A stretch of DNA of 64,000 nucleotides, taken from the NCBI RefSeq assembly GCF_036867195.1, contig NZ_JBAJII010000001.1, positions 248,001 to 312,000 of the forward strand, read 5' to 3'. Each line of letters opens with the position of its first letter. Within the stretch, counting starts at the first letter, position 1. Both the position numbers and the translations under genes were made by a program. This stretch comes from Arthrobacter sp. Soc17.1.1.1 (lineage in GTDB: Bacteria; Actinomycetota; Actinomycetes; Actinomycetales; Micrococcaceae). Shown here piece by piece: positions 15,742-26,079 of this stretch. The notes beneath the pieces were generated by a model, which was given only the letters and a program-made list of their open reading frames with translations, made no database searches and was not told the DNA's origin.

Positions 15742-16752
15742 ATGACAAGCATCGATGACGTCGCTGCAGCCCTCGGAGTCTCGACCGCCACGGTGTCCCG
15801 CGCACTGCGCGGGCTGCCGGGCGTCGCCGAGGAGACGCGTGCCCGGGTCACCTCGACCGCCAAGAGCCTCGGGTACGTGCCGTCGTCGGCGGCGTCCGGT
15901 CTGGCGTCCGGCCGCACCATGGCGATGGGCGTCCTCGTCCCGGCGATCGACCGCTGGTACTTCTCCGCGGTGCTCGAGGGCATCGACCGGCAGCTCCGCG
16001 CCGCGGGATACGACCTGATCGTGTTCAGCCTCGGCGGCGACGGCGTGAACCGCGACCGCGTGTTCCACCGCTCCATCCTGCGCAAGCGCATCGACGCCCT
16101 CGTGGTCATGTGCATGCACCTGACGGCCGAGGAACGCGAGGCCGTCCAGCAGCTCGAGTACCCCCATATCGTGGTGGGCGGCGCGGTGGAGGGTGTGCGG
16201 CACGTGGGGATCGACGACGCGCGGGCGGCACGCGACGCCGTCGAGCACCTCATCGGGCATGGCCACACGAGGATCGCCCATATGCGCGGCGGCGGGTCGT
16301 TCGACATCGACTTCGAGGTGCCCCGCCTCCGCGGGGAGGCGTTCCGGCAGACCATGGCGGACCACGGCCTTCCCGTCCGCGAGGACTGGTCCGCGTTCGG
16401 CGACTTCACGTTCGCCACCTCACGCGTCTCCGCCCTGGCCCTGCTCGCCGACCCGGCGGACCGGCCGACGGCGGTGTTCTGCTCCTCCGACGAGATGGCG
16501 TTCGGGGTACTGAGGGCCGCGGCGGAGCTCGGCATCGACGTGCCGGGCGAGCTGTCCGTCATCGGGATCGACGACCACGAGTTCGCGGAGCCCATGGGCC
16601 TGACGACCGTCCGTCAGGACCCGGGAGATCAGGGCGCGTACGCGGCGGACCTGCTGCTGGGGGAGCTGCTGCGGCACGAACCCGCCGAGTACCCACCGTC
16701 GCGCCCCCATCTGCTCATCGAGCGGGCGTCCACGGGGCCCGTCCGGCGCTGA
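15742..16752 (+). CDS. LacI family transcriptional repressor
   Basis: This sugar-responsive repressor has 336 residues. Residues 2-48 are a LacI helix-turn-helix (SIDDVAAALGVSTATVSRALRG) and hinge, followed by a periplasmic-binding-protein-like effector domain (about 60-330) with the conserved AVFCSSDEMAFGVLRAAAELG and LSVIGIDDHEFAEPMGLTTVRQ. It starts three bases after the second permease. It probably senses the imported alpha-glucoside and binds the palindrome at 12213-12224, making the operon autoregulated. Confidence 0.88.
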   Translation: MTSIDDVAAALGVSTATVSRALRGLPGVAEETRARVTSTAKSLGYVPSSAASGLASGRTMAMGVLVPAIDRWYFSAVLEGIDRQLRAAGYDLIVFSLGGDGVNRDRVFHRSILRKRIDALVVMCMHLTAEEREAVQQLEYPHIVVGGAVEGVRHVGIDDARAARDAVEHLIGHGHTRIAHMRGGGSFDIDFEVPRLRGEAFRQTMADHGLPVREDWSAFGDFTFATSRVSALALLADPADRPTAVFCSSDEMAFGVLRAAAELGIDVPGELSVIGIDDHEFAEPMGLTTVRQDPGDQGAYAADLLLGELLRHEPAEYPPSRPHLLIERASTGPVRR

Positions 16753-16882
16753 CCGCCGGTCCTCGTCCCTGGTTCTTGCCCGCATCCCGGCGGGTCGGCG
16801 GGCGACGCGCCGGGGCCTGCAGGTAGGGGCCCCAGGAGGTGGGAACGACGGCGGCGGCCGGGCACCGACCTTCGGTGGGAGG

Positions 16883-17731
16883 TCAGGAGGCGCGGGCGAG
16901 CTGGCGGATCGGGATCCACCGGGAGGCGAGGCGCCGGTACGAGGCGGCCGCGCCCATCATGTCGGCCTCGGCCAGGCTCTCGATGCCCAGGCGCACGTCC
17001 ATCGGCGAGTCGTCGGGGAACACGCGGTCCGCCACCGGACCGTAGTCGACCTCGACCACGGCGTCGCGGCGGAACACCTCGAGCCACTCGACGATCTCCG
17101 TGAGCTCGTCGAGGAGGTCCATCTCCGGGGCGCCGATGGCGAGCTGTGCCACGGAGCGCCTGCCCCGGTCGATGCAGTCGCCGATCCTCGCGGAGATCCG
17201 GACCGTCGACACCCGGCCGTCGTCCTCGACCACCTCCGTCAGGTCGTCCTCGTGGATCAGGACGAACCACGCGAACGGCACACCCCACGTGGCCGAGCGG
17301 GTGTGCAGCTTCGCGACGGTGTCGGCGAACGTGTCCGGGTCCAGTCTCGCCTGGTGCGCCTCGCGGGCGGCCTCGGGGACGAGGACGTCGATCAGGGGGC
17401 CGCGCAGGCTCTGGTCGAGCGACTCCGCGGCCAGCGTGGTGCGGACGGCCAGCTGGTTGGGGCAGTAGTAGGGCGCCGTGGTGCCGCTGAGGGCGGGGAA
17501 GTGCGTGACGCGGACGAGGTCCGGCTCATGGTGCGGGAAGGGATCCGACACGCTGCGCAGGATGCGCCGGAGCGACTGCTCGTGCTCGAGCGTCTCGGTG
17601 AGCGCCCGCTCCCGTGCACGCTGCTCGAGGATCATGAGCTGCTGCGCGTCGGAGAAGGCGTCCAGCGGCTCGTACACGCGGAGGTAGGAGACGTACGGGA
17701 ACGGCCGGGCGGCACCGCCCATCGGGCTCAC
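16883..17731 (-). CDS. Conserved hypothetical protein
   Basis: This 282-residue cytosolic protein has no signal peptide or membrane segment. It is rich in Arg, Asp and Glu. Its N-terminus (PYVSYLRVYEPLDAFSDAQQ) and a Trp-rich middle (TWGVPFAWFVLIHEDDLTEV) look like conserved actinobacterial motifs, but no catalytic signature or known domain was recognised. The GTG at 17731 overlaps the exonuclease III stop (GTGA), so the two genes are translationally coupled; an ATG lies three codons inside. This coupling could indicate a link with DNA repair or with NAD metabolism, but that is weak evidence. Confidence 0.7.
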   Translation of the reverse strand: MSPMGGAARPFPYVSYLRVYEPLDAFSDAQQLMILEQRARERALTETLEHEQSLRRILRSVSDPFPHHEPDLVRVTHFPALSGTTAPYYCPNQLAVRTTLAAESLDQSLRGPLIDVLVPEAAREAHQARLDPDTFADTVAKLHTRSATWGVPFAWFVLIHEDDLTEVVEDDGRVSTVRISARIGDCIDRGRRSVAQLAIGAPEMDLLDELTEIVEWLEVFRRDAVVEVDYGPVADRVFPDDSPMDVRLGIESLAEADMMGAAASYRRLASRWIPIRQLARAS

Positions 17732-18537
17732 GGCCCGCTGAGTTCCACGACGACGGGAGCATGGTCGGAGGCGCCCTTGCCCTTGCGCTCCTCACGGTCC
17801 ACGAACGCATTCGTGGCGCGCGCTGCCAGGGCGGGAGAGCCGAGGACGAAGTCGATGCGCATGCCCTCCTTCTTCGGGAACCGCAGCTGCGTGTAGTCCC
17901 AGTACGTGTAGAGGCCGGGGCCCGGGGTGTAGGGGCGGGCGACGTCGGCGAACCCGGCGTCGAGGAACGCCTGGAACGCGGCGCGCTCGGGCGGGCTGAC
18001 ATGCGTGTACCCGCCGTTGACGAAGAGGTCGATGTCCCACACGTCCTCGTCCTGCGGCGCGATGTTCCAGTCACCCATGAGGGCGATCTGCGCCTCGGGG
18101 TCCTCGCCGATCCAGCGCTGCGCATGGCCGCGGAGGACGTCGAGCCATTCGATCTTGTACGGCATGTGCGGGTCGTCGAGTGCCCGGCCGTTCGGTACGT
18201 ACAGGCTCCAGACGCGCACGCCGCCACAGGTCGCGGCGATGGCGCGGGCTTCCTGCACCGCCTCCGTCCCGGGTTTGCCGAAGGCTGGCTGGCCGGGGAA
18301 GGTGCGTTCGACGTCGTCGAGCCCCACGCGGGAGGCGATGGCGACGCCGTTCCACTGGCTCAGGCCGAAGTGCGCCACCTCGAAGCCGCTGTTCTCGAAC
18401 AGTTCCCAGGGGAAGTTGTCGTCCTTGCACTTCGTCTCCTGGATGGCCAGGACGTCGACGTCGGACCTGTCGAGCCACGCCTCGACGCGGTCGGCACGGG
18501 CTCGGAGGGAATTGACGTTCCAGGTGGCGATCTTCAC
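17728..18537 (-). CDS. xth: Exodeoxyribonuclease III
   Basis: This DNA-repair enzyme of the exonuclease III / AP endonuclease family (269 residues) removes 3' blocks and cleaves abasic sites using a metal ion. It starts MKIATWNVNSLRAR with metal-site Asn7, has IQETKCKDD with Glu34, GDWNIAPQDEDVWD in the middle and SDHAPVVVEL at the C-terminus with the catalytic Asp-His. The GTG at 18537 gives the standard N-terminus; the open frame upstream to 18627 is not family-like. It follows nadE after 26 bases in the same direction and its stop overlaps the unknown gene downstream. Confidence 0.92.
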   Translation of the reverse strand: MKIATWNVNSLRARADRVEAWLDRSDVDVLAIQETKCKDDNFPWELFENSGFEVAHFGLSQWNGVAIASRVGLDDVERTFPGQPAFGKPGTEAVQEARAIAATCGGVRVWSLYVPNGRALDDPHMPYKIEWLDVLRGHAQRWIGEDPEAQIALMGDWNIAPQDEDVWDIDLFVNGGYTHVSPPERAAFQAFLDAGFADVARPYTPGPGLYTYWDYTQLRFPKKEGMRIDFVLGSPALAARATNAFVDREERKGKGASDHAPVVVELSGP

Positions 18538-18563
18538 GGACCCTACGTTACCAACGAGGGTGT

Positions 18564-19388
18564 TTACTCCCGCCACCAGGAATCGAAGACGGTCACCGGC
18601 ACGGTGCGCTTGTGCCGCGTGATCCAATAGCGGTGCTCGATGGCCTTCGCCGCGTCGGGGTCCACCTCGCGTCCCTCGAGGTAGTCGTCGATCTGCTCGT
18701 AGGTCAGCCCCAGCTCGTGCTCGTCGGCGCGGCCGGGCAGGTCGTCGAGCAGGTCCGCCGTCGGGATCTTCTCGTAGAGGGACGCGGGCGCTCCGAGTTC
18801 CTTCAGCAGGGCGCGGTTCTGGCGCTTGTTGAGGCCGAAGAGCGGGAGGATGTCCGCTCCGCCGTCGCCGAACTTCGTGAAGAAGCCCGTCACGGACTCG
18901 GCGCCGTGATCGGTGCCGATCACGAGCAGGTTGTGCTGCCCGGCCATCGCGTACTGCGCCACCATGCGGGCGCGGGCCTTCGTGTTGCCCTTGGTGAAGT
19001 CGGAGATCCGCTCGCCGGTGGTCTCCGCGTACTCCTGCTGGAAGCCGTCGACGGCGGGCGCCACGTTGAACACCCTCGACGTGCGCGGCTGGATGAAGGC
19101 GAGGGCGGCCTGGGCGTCCTCCTCGTCCTTCTGGACGTTGTAGGGAAGGCGCATCGCGACGAAGTCGGCGTCGGCCCCCTCGGACCGCAGCTCGTCGACG
19201 GCGAGCTGGGCGAGCTTGCCGGCGAGGGTCGAATCGAGCCCTCCGCTGATGCCGAGGACGAACCCGCGGGTACCTGTGGACCGTACGTAGTCCTTCAGGA
19301 AGGCGACCCGGCGGCGAACCTCCGCCGCGGGGTCGATGGTGGGCTTGACGCCCATTTCCTCGATGATCTGAGCCTGGAGTTCACGCAT
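18564..19388 (-). CDS. nadE: NH3-dependent NAD+ synthetase
   Basis: This enzyme completes NAD+ biosynthesis by amidating nicotinic acid adenine dinucleotide with ammonia and ATP. The 274-residue length fits the ammonia-dependent form, which lacks the glutaminase domain. The P-loop of the N-type ATP pyrophosphatase fold, SGGLDST, starts at Ser48. Further family motifs are [32 protein letters not shown], and [12 protein letters not shown]. The ATG at 19388 gives the expected N-terminus. It precedes xth in a short minus-strand run, while a strong hairpin separates it from the carbohydrate genes upstream. Confidence 0.94.
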   Translation of the reverse strand: MRELQAQIIEEMGVKPTIDPAAEVRRRVAFLKDYVRSTGTRGFVLGISGGLDSTLAGKLAQLAVDELRSEGADADFVAMRLPYNVQKDEEDAQAALAFIQPRTSRVFNVAPAVDGFQQEYAETTGERISDFTKGNTKARARMVAQYAMAGQHNLLVIGTDHGAESVTGFFTKFGDGGADILPLFGLNKRQNRALLKELGAPASLYEKIPTADLLDDLPGRADEHELGLTYEQIDDYLEGREVDPDAAKAIEHRYWITRHKRTVPVTVFDSWWRE

Positions 19389-19447
19389 GGCCCAAGGCTA
19401 CTCCGCTTCGATTTCTACGAGGTTACGAACGGGGGATTTCCTGCGGG

Positions 19448-19483
19448 GGGACGCCGCGCCGGCTGGGCCCGGCGCGGCGTCCC
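19448..19483 (-). terminator. Terminator hairpin after the sugar isomerase gene
   Basis: A perfect 15-bp stem (19448-19462 with 19469-19483) and six-base loop lie 11 bases past the isomerase stop at 19494. No long T tract follows. It probably ends the minus-strand carbohydrate operon before nadE. Confidence 0.72.
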
Positions 19484-19493
19484 GTGCCGGAGG

Positions 19494-20492
19494 CTACTGG
19501 CTGAAGGCCGCGTCGAAGGAGGTCTCCGACGGCGCGAAGTCGAACGTCTTCAGGAAGGCCAGCGCCTCGGGTGCGCCCTGCAGGCGGTCCATGCCGGCGT
19601 CCTCCCACTCCACCGAGATGGGCCCGGTGTAGCCGATGGCCGTCAGGGCGCGGAAGCTGTCCTCCCAGGGCACGTCACCGCGGCCCGTGGACACGAAGTC
19701 CCAGCCGCGCCGCGGATCCCCCCAGGGCAGGTGCGAGGACATGATGCCGTTGCGGCCGCCGCCCATGCGCATCTTCGTGTCCTTGCAGTCCACGTGGTAT
19801 ATGCGGTCCTTGAAGTCGGAGATGAACGCCACCGGGTCGATCTGCTGCCACATGAAGTGGCTCGGGTCCCAGTTCAGGCCGAACGCCGGGCGGTGGCCGA
19901 TGGCCTCGAGGGTGCGCTGCGTGGACCAGTAGTCGTAGGCGATCTCGGAGGGGTGCACCTCGTGGGCGAAACGGACACCGCACTCGTCGAAGACGTCCAG
20001 GATGGGGTTCCAGCGGTCGGCGAAGTCCTGGTAGCCGGCATCGATCTTGGCGGCGGGTACGGGCGGGAACATGGCCACGTACTGCCAGATCGAGGAGCCG
20101 GTGAAGCCGACGACGGTGTCCACGCCGAGCTTCTTCGCGAGCCGGGCGGTGTGCTTCATCTCCTCGGCGGCGCGCTGCCGTACCCCCTCGGGGTCGCCGT
20201 CGCCCCAGACCGTCGGGCCCACGATGGCCTGGTGGCGGAAGTCGATCGGGTCGTCGCAGACCGCCTGGCCCTTGAGGTGGTTCGAGATGGCCCAGACCTT
20301 CAGGCCGTTGCGCTCGAGGATGTCGAGCCGGTCCTGGATGTAGGCGTCGTCGTCCCAGCGCCAGGCGTCGAGGTGGTCTCCCGAGACGGCGATCTCGAGG
20401 CCGTCGTAGCCCCACTGGCCGGCGAGCTCGGCGACCTTCTCGAAGGGGAGATCGGCCCACTGGCCGGTGAACAGGGTGAAGTTGCGGGTCAT
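19494..20492 (-). CDS. Sugar phosphate isomerase/epimerase (TIM barrel, xylose-isomerase-like)
   Basis: This 332-residue protein belongs to the xylose-isomerase-like TIM-barrel family (AP endonuclease 2 superfamily). Family features are WGYDGLEIAVSGDHLD near the start, FAHEVHPSEIAYDYW, FGLNWDPSHFMWQQIDP, and YHVDCKDTKMRMGGGRNG, which carry the Glu/His/Asp metal ligands expected of such isomerases. The ATG at 20492 was chosen because AAGGAG lies upstream; the frame is open much further but that part is a shadow of the dehydrogenase. It follows the Gfo/Idh/MocA gene by 23 bases. This pairing is typical of catabolism of inositols or oxidised glycosides. The substrate is unknown. Confidence 0.85.
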   Translation of the reverse strand: MTRNFTLFTGQWADLPFEKVAELAGQWGYDGLEIAVSGDHLDAWRWDDDAYIQDRLDILERNGLKVWAISNHLKGQAVCDDPIDFRHQAIVGPTVWGDGDPEGVRQRAAEEMKHTARLAKKLGVDTVVGFTGSSIWQYVAMFPPVPAAKIDAGYQDFADRWNPILDVFDECGVRFAHEVHPSEIAYDYWSTQRTLEAIGHRPAFGLNWDPSHFMWQQIDPVAFISDFKDRIYHVDCKDTKMRMGGGRNGIMSSHLPWGDPRRGWDFVSTGRGDVPWEDSFRALTAIGYTGPISVEWEDAGMDRLQGAPEALAFLKTFDFAPSETSFDAAFSQ

Positions 20493-20515
20493 GCAGTCTC
20501 CTTGGATGGGATGGA

Positions 20516-21703
<1,188 letters not shown>

Positions 21704-21734
21704 GGTGTTTCTCCAGGGGTGCGAGGGGTGCCGG

Positions 21735-22574
21735 CTACTTGACCGAGCCTGCGGACAGTCCTGCAACGAGGTGCCGCTGGACCATCATGAAGCCGATGAG
21801 GACCGGAAGCGAAACGACGACGGATGCCGCCATGAGCTGGTTCCAGTAGACGTCGGTCTGGTTGGCGTAGGCCTGCAGGCCGATGGCGAGGGTCCGGGTG
21901 TCGTTGTTGGTGAGCACCGACGCGAAGAGGACCTCGCCCCACGCGGTGATGAAGGAGTACACGGCGACGGCGATGATCCCCGGCTTGGCCACCGGGATGA
22001 CCACCCGGATGAAGGCTCCCGCGCGACTCGTCCCGTCGATCATCGCCGCTTCCTCGAGCTCGCGCGGGATCGACGCGAAGTAGCCGGCGAGCATCCAGAT
22101 GGCGAAGGGCAGCGTGAACGTCAGGTACGTGATGACGAGTCCCGTGTACGACCCGTTGAGCTGCAGCCCCACGGTCCGCTGGATCTGCGTGAAGATCAGG
22201 AACAGCGGCAGGAGGAACAGGATGCCGGGGAACATCTGCGTGGACAGGACCACGAGGCTGAAGGACCGCTGGCCCCGGAAGTTCAGCCGCGCCACCGCGT
22301 AGGCGGCCATGATCGCGATGATCACGGAGAAGATCGTGGCGAGGGTGGTCACGATCAGGCTGTTCTTGAAGTAGTGCCCCAGCGGGACGGTCTGCCAGAT
22401 CTCGAGATAGGGCTCGAAGGTGACCGTCGACGGCACCCAGGTGAAGAGGCCCCGGACGTCGGAGAGGGGCTTGAAGCTCGTCACCACCACCACGTACAGG
22501 GGGAGCGCGACGAGGAGGAAGAGGAAGGTCAGGCCGATGCGGCGGAACCAGCGGAAGCCCGGTGTCTCAATCAA
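21735..22574 (-). CDS. Carbohydrate ABC transporter permease (CUT1, MalG-like)
   Basis: This inner-membrane subunit has 279 residues and six membrane segments. The first helix (about 12-33, LTFLFLLVALPLYVVVVTSF) is followed by the core; the EAA loop reads ELEEAAMIDGTSRAGAFIRVVIPVAKPG near residue 183, and the C-terminus is LVAGLSAGSVK, standard for MalG-type proteins. The start overlaps the preceding permease stop by 8 bases. The operon has no ATPase gene. Confidence 0.9.
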   Translation of the reverse strand: MIETPGFRWFRRIGLTFLFLLVALPLYVVVVTSFKPLSDVRGLFTWVPSTVTFEPYLEIWQTVPLGHYFKNSLIVTTLATIFSVIIAIMAAYAVARLNFRGQRSFSLVVLSTQMFPGILFLLPLFLIFTQIQRTVGLQLNGSYTGLVITYLTFTLPFAIWMLAGYFASIPRELEEAAMIDGTSRAGAFIRVVIPVAKPGIIAVAVYSFITAWGEVLFASVLTNNDTRTLAIGLQAYANQTDVYWNQLMAASVVVSLPVLIGFMMVQRHLVAGLSAGSVK

Positions 22575-23550
22575 TGTCTTTTCCCTTCGGGAGGACCATG
22601 CGGACGTAGATCACGGAGGCGATGAACAGGAGGATGAGCAGCAGCACGCTCATGGCACCGCCGAGCCCGAAGTTCCAGTTGGAGAACGAGTGCTGGTAGA
22701 TCAGCGGCGAGATGAGCTTCGCCGACTCCGGAGGGGCCGCGCCGAAGAGCACGAACGGCACGTTGAACTGGTTGAAGATCCACAGGCTCATGACGAGCAG
22801 CAGGACGCCGTTGGCGGGGCGGATCATCGGCAGCGTGATGAGGAGGAACTGCTTCCACAGCGAGGCGCCGTCGATCGCGGCGGCCTCGTACACGTCCTTC
22901 GGGATGTTCTGCAGCGCCGCCAGGAGCATCAGGAAGGCGAAGGGCCACATCTGCCAGGCGGTCACGATCACCGTCACCCAGAAGGCGTTCCCGCCGAGCA
23001 GCCAGAACGGACGCTCGTCGAGGATCCCGAGGTCGTCCACGAGGATCTTGTTGATGGCGCCGTCGCGCTGGCTGAACATGAACGCCCAGGCGATCGTCGC
23101 GACATAGCTGGGCAGCGCGTAGGGGATGAGGAAGAACGTGCGCAGGAAGCCGTTGCCCCGGAAGGAGCTGTGGAGCAGGACGGCGGCCATGATGCCGAGG
23201 ACCCAGACGATGGCCAGCACGACGACGGTGAACACGAGGGTGCGGCCGAAGCTGGCGAGGAACTCGCCGCCGATGGGCCCGTTCGGGTCGAGGCCCGCGA
23301 CGAAGTTGTCGAAGCCGACGAACGGCGCACGGAGCCAGTTGCGGATGTTGAGCTGGCTGAGACCGAGGAAGGCGATCCAGACGCCCAGGACCATCGGGAT
23401 GATATGGATCAGGAGCTCCATGATCACCGCCGGGGCGATCAGGATGTAGGCGAACGGGGACCTGCGCCTGCGCCGGACCGCGGGGGCCGGGCGCTGCGGC
23501 GCTCCGGGCTCACCGCCTGAGGCGGGCGGCTTCTCGATGAGCTGGGACAT
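22567..23550 (-). CDS. Carbohydrate ABC transporter permease (CUT1, MalF-like)
   Basis: This 327-residue membrane protein has a cytosolic Pro/Arg-rich N-terminus, a first helix at about 33-58, then a five-helix core. The EAA loop reads DVYEAAAIDGASLWKQFLLITLPMIRP near residue 218. The C-terminus ends VRMVLPKGKDID and overlaps the second permease start. It follows the binding-protein gene after a 71-base gap that contains a strong hairpin. Confidence 0.9.
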   Translation of the reverse strand: MSQLIEKPPASGGEPGAPQRPAPAVRRRRRSPFAYILIAPAVIMELLIHIIPMVLGVWIAFLGLSQLNIRNWLRAPFVGFDNFVAGLDPNGPIGGEFLASFGRTLVFTVVVLAIVWVLGIMAAVLLHSSFRGNGFLRTFFLIPYALPSYVATIAWAFMFSQRDGAINKILVDDLGILDERPFWLLGGNAFWVTVIVTAWQMWPFAFLMLLAALQNIPKDVYEAAAIDGASLWKQFLLITLPMIRPANGVLLLVMSLWIFNQFNVPFVLFGAAPPESAKLISPLIYQHSFSNWNFGLGGAMSVLLLILLFIASVIYVRMVLPKGKDID

Positions 23551-23580
23551 CGGTGCTCCTTGGGCTGAGCGGGGTCAGGA

Positions 23581-23610
23581 GCAGGTGCCCGCCCGGGGGC
23601 GGGCACCTGC
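23581..23610 (-). terminator. Intercistronic hairpin after the CUT1 binding-protein gene
   Basis: A 13-bp perfect G/C stem (23581-23593 with 23598-23610) with loop CGGG lies between the binding-protein stop (23622) and the MalF-like start (23550). There is no T tract. Position inside the operon suggests differential expression rather than full termination. Confidence 0.65.
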
Positions 23611-23621
23611 CGGAGGCGGAG

Positions 23622-24947
23622 TTACTGGGCGGCCGCCATCTGGCTGTTGGCGTCTTCGAGCGCCGTGCGGATGTCGTCCTCCGTGACGGTCCCCGTGGCG
23701 GCCTGTGCGAACAGGTTCTTGATCGCGGTGCCCACGAGGGTCTCCATCTGGCCCTCCTGGCTGATGAGCGGCATCGGCTTGGCGTTGTTCTCGAGGATGC
23801 CCTGCTTGAGCGTGATCTCCTCGGACTGGAACGCCTCGTCCTCGTACGCGGCCGACAGCACCGGCAGTGAGGTGAAGGCCTTGTTGAGGTAGACCTGCTC
23901 CTCGTCGCTCGTGAGGTGCGCGGCCAGCTTCAGGGCGCCCTCCTCGTTGTCCGTCTCGTTGAAGACGCTGAGGTTGATCCCGGCGACGTGGCTCATGGTC
24001 GCCTCGTCACCCGTGGCGGCCGGGTCGGTCAGCGGGACGGGTGCGGCCGCGAAGTTCTCGAAGCCGCGCGCGTTGAGGGTCTTGGCCGGCGCCTGGTCGA
24101 AGAACATGGCCGCGTTGCCCGCGGCGAAGTCCTCCACCATCTGGCTGCCGCCGGTGAACTCGGCGTTCGACGGCGAGACGACCTTGTCGACGGCCATCAG
24201 GTCCACCCACTGCTTCACCCCGGCGACCTGCTCGTCACTCGCGAACGTGGGCTCGCCGTTCTCGTCGAAGAGCGACCCGCCGGCCTGCAGGCCGCGGACG
24301 AACGCCTGGTGCGCGTTGTTCGAGATGGAGCTGCCGGCGAGGGAGACGCCCCACTGGTCGATCTCGCCGTCGCCGTCGGTGTCGATGGTCAGCTTCTTCG
24401 CGGTCTCGACGAACTCGTCCCACGTCTCCGGCGGCGCCTCGATGCCGGCGGCCGCGAACATCTCGGTGTTGTAGTAGAGCGAGTAGCTGAGGCCGTACAG
24501 GGGGATCGAGGTGGGGGCCTCGCCCTCCGCGCCGCCGGTCGACCAGCTGCTCTGGATGAAGCGGTCCTGGCCGCCCACGGCCTCGAGCGCATCGCCCTCG
24601 AAGGGCAGGAACGCACCGGTCTCCTGGAGCGTGGTGGCCCAGGTGTTGCCGATGTTGAGGACGTCCGGGCCCTCGCCGCTGCTGACGGCGGTGAGGATGC
24701 GGTTGTAGAGGTCGGTCCACGGGATGACCTCGAGCTCCACTTCGGTGCCGGTCTCCTCGGTGAAGCGGGCGAGTGACTCCTCGAGTACCTTGCGGTCGTC
24801 CTCGACCGTGGTGCCCTGGTTCGACGCCCAGTAGGTGAGGGTGTCGCCCGAGGTGGCTTCGCCGGATCCGGAGCCGCAGGCTGCGAGGCTCGTCATCCCG
24901 AGTCCCAGGACGGCGAGCGTGGACAGGGCCTTGACGGGTGCTTTCAC
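23622..24947 (-). CDS. Sugar ABC transporter substrate-binding lipoprotein (CUT1)
   Basis: This extracellular lipoprotein of 441 residues has the lipobox SLAAC, with Cys24 as lipidation site. The mature protein is a family-1 solute-binding fold: LTYWASNQGTTVEDDRKVLEE at the start, GEGPDVLNIGNTWA, YGLSYSLYYNTEMFAAAGIEAPPETWDEFVE and a FFDQAPAKTLNARG segment. The GTG at 24947 has GGAGAG upstream. It is the first gene of a minus-strand operon (binding protein, two permeases, dehydrogenase, isomerase). A ROK-type operator overlaps its predicted promoter at 25051-25085. The ligand is unknown. Confidence 0.88.
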   Translation of the reverse strand: MKAPVKALSTLAVLGLGMTSLAACGSGSGEATSGDTLTYWASNQGTTVEDDRKVLEESLARFTEETGTEVELEVIPWTDLYNRILTAVSSGEGPDVLNIGNTWATTLQETGAFLPFEGDALEAVGGQDRFIQSSWSTGGAEGEAPTSIPLYGLSYSLYYNTEMFAAAGIEAPPETWDEFVETAKKLTIDTDGDGEIDQWGVSLAGSSISNNAHQAFVRGLQAGGSLFDENGEPTFASDEQVAGVKQWVDLMAVDKVVSPSNAEFTGGSQMVEDFAAGNAAMFFDQAPAKTLNARGFENFAAAPVPLTDPAATGDEATMSHVAGINLSVFNETDNEEGALKLAAHLTSDEEQVYLNKAFTSLPVLSAAYEDEAFQSEEITLKQGILENNAKPMPLISQEGQMETLVGTAIKNLFAQAATGTVTEDDIRTALEDANSQMAAAQ

Positions 24948-25050
24948 GGTTCATCTCTCCTTTGAGTAACTGCGATCGGCCGAGCCCACATCTCGACGGT
25001 TCCCGTGACGCCTGGCGTGCCGGGAACCTCGTGCGAGCTGGTTCCCTCCC

Positions 25051-25078
25051 AGTATGGCGAGCTTTTGACGAGCGTCAA
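25051..25078 (-). promoter_or_regulatory. Predicted promoter of the CUT1 sugar operon
   Basis: Read on the minus strand, TTGACG (25078-25073) and CATACT (25056-25051) are 16 bases apart, about 105 bases before the GTG at 24947. The -35 box falls inside the 24-bp inverted repeat, so a bound regulator would block polymerase. Confidence 0.5.
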
Positions 25079-25085
25079 TCAAAAG
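25062..25085. promoter_or_regulatory. ROK-type operator, copy 1
   Basis: A 24-bp element begins CTTTTG and ends CAAAAG, with an inner TTGACG-AG-CGTCAA palindrome. Copy 2 at 31022-31045 has the same outer arms and exactly the same spacing. A weaker related half-symmetric sequence (TTGACGAATCGTGA) follows at 25097-25110. The ROK regulator encoded at 31111 is the likely ligand. Confidence 0.7.
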
Positions 25086-25121
25086 ATGCATAAGTCTTGA
25101 CGAATCGTGACACGTGAAGAG

Positions 25122-26039
25122 TCAGAACTCGGAGGAGACGTCCTGCAGCGTGGAGTCCGCGGGATGCCGGTGCTGCCCGGCGCCCATCCGGCGCAGGAAG
25201 GCCAGTCCGTCCTCGGCCAGGCGGTCCTGGCTCGCGGCGAGCGGACGCCAGATCGATGCGGCGACGGCGATGCTCGCGTTGTGCGCGGTGAAGCTCTCGA
25301 TGTTGACCGGCCCGCCGTACCCCACGTCGTCGAGCGCGGCGAAGAGCGAGGGCCAGTCCGTCTGGTCGCCACCCGGCGCGCCGCGGTCGTTGCCGCACAC
25401 CTGCAGGTGCACCAGGTGCGGGCCTGCCGCCCTGATCGCGCCGGCCGAGGACCGTTCCTCGATGCCGAGGTGGTAGGAGTCCAGTGCGAGCCCCACACCG
25501 CTGCCGAGCAGAGGTCCCAGCGCCTCGAGTGCCTGGTCCACGGTGTTCATGAGGGAGGTCTCGTACCGGTTCAGCGGCTCGATGCCGAGGACGACTCCCG
25601 CGGCGACCGCCCGATCGGCGAGGGGCGCGAGGTTCTCCCGCAGCTCGGCGTAGGCTGCGGCGCGCTCGTCGTCGCCCATCCTCCAGACACGGCCCGTCGC
25701 GGAGTAGAACGGGCCGCACACGCTCCGGGCGCCGATCGCCTGCGCCAGGTCGATGCACGCGAGCAGGTAGCGCTGGGTCCTGCGGATGTCCGCGGGAGAG
25801 GCGCCGACGAGGTCCCTGCCCGGCGCCATCGCACCGACGACGGTGGCCGAGAGCCCTGTCGCGGCGAGGGCGTCCCGCACAGCCCCCGCCGTGAGGTCCC
25901 CCGCGTTCTCGAGGGGGAGCTCCACGCCGTCGAAGCCGAGGTCTGCGATCCGGGCCAGGAGGGGAGGCAGGTCCGCGTCCGTCAGGGGCGATGCCCATAC
26001 CCACGTGTTGATGCCGATGGGGCGCACGTTGTCGTCCAC
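25122..26039 (-). CDS. Sugar phosphate isomerase/epimerase (TIM barrel, ketose 3-epimerase-like)
   Basis: This 305-residue protein is a TIM-barrel epimerase in the D-psicose/D-tagatose 3-epimerase-like group. Features in order are GINTWVWASPLTDADL, LGFDGVELPLE (first metal-site region), LGIEPLNRYETSLMNT (catalytic Glu), GLALDSYHLGIEE (metal Asp/His), HLQVCGNDRGAPG and VNIESF (second catalytic Glu). The GTG at 26039 has a good GGAGG-containing leader. It is the last gene of the CUT2 operon, 40 bases after its binding protein, so it likely epimerises the sugar imported there. Confidence 0.85.
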   Translation of the reverse strand: MDDNVRPIGINTWVWASPLTDADLPPLLARIADLGFDGVELPLENAGDLTAGAVRDALAATGLSATVVGAMAPGRDLVGASPADIRRTQRYLLACIDLAQAIGARSVCGPFYSATGRVWRMGDDERAAAYAELRENLAPLADRAVAAGVVLGIEPLNRYETSLMNTVDQALEALGPLLGSGVGLALDSYHLGIEERSSAGAIRAAGPHLVHLQVCGNDRGAPGGDQTDWPSLFAALDDVGYGGPVNIESFTAHNASIAVAASIWRPLAASQDRLAEDGLAFLRRMGAGQHRHPADSTLQDVSSEF

Positions 26040-26079
26040 GTCCTGCCTCCTCTCCCGATCCTCGTCCCGGATTGTCGCG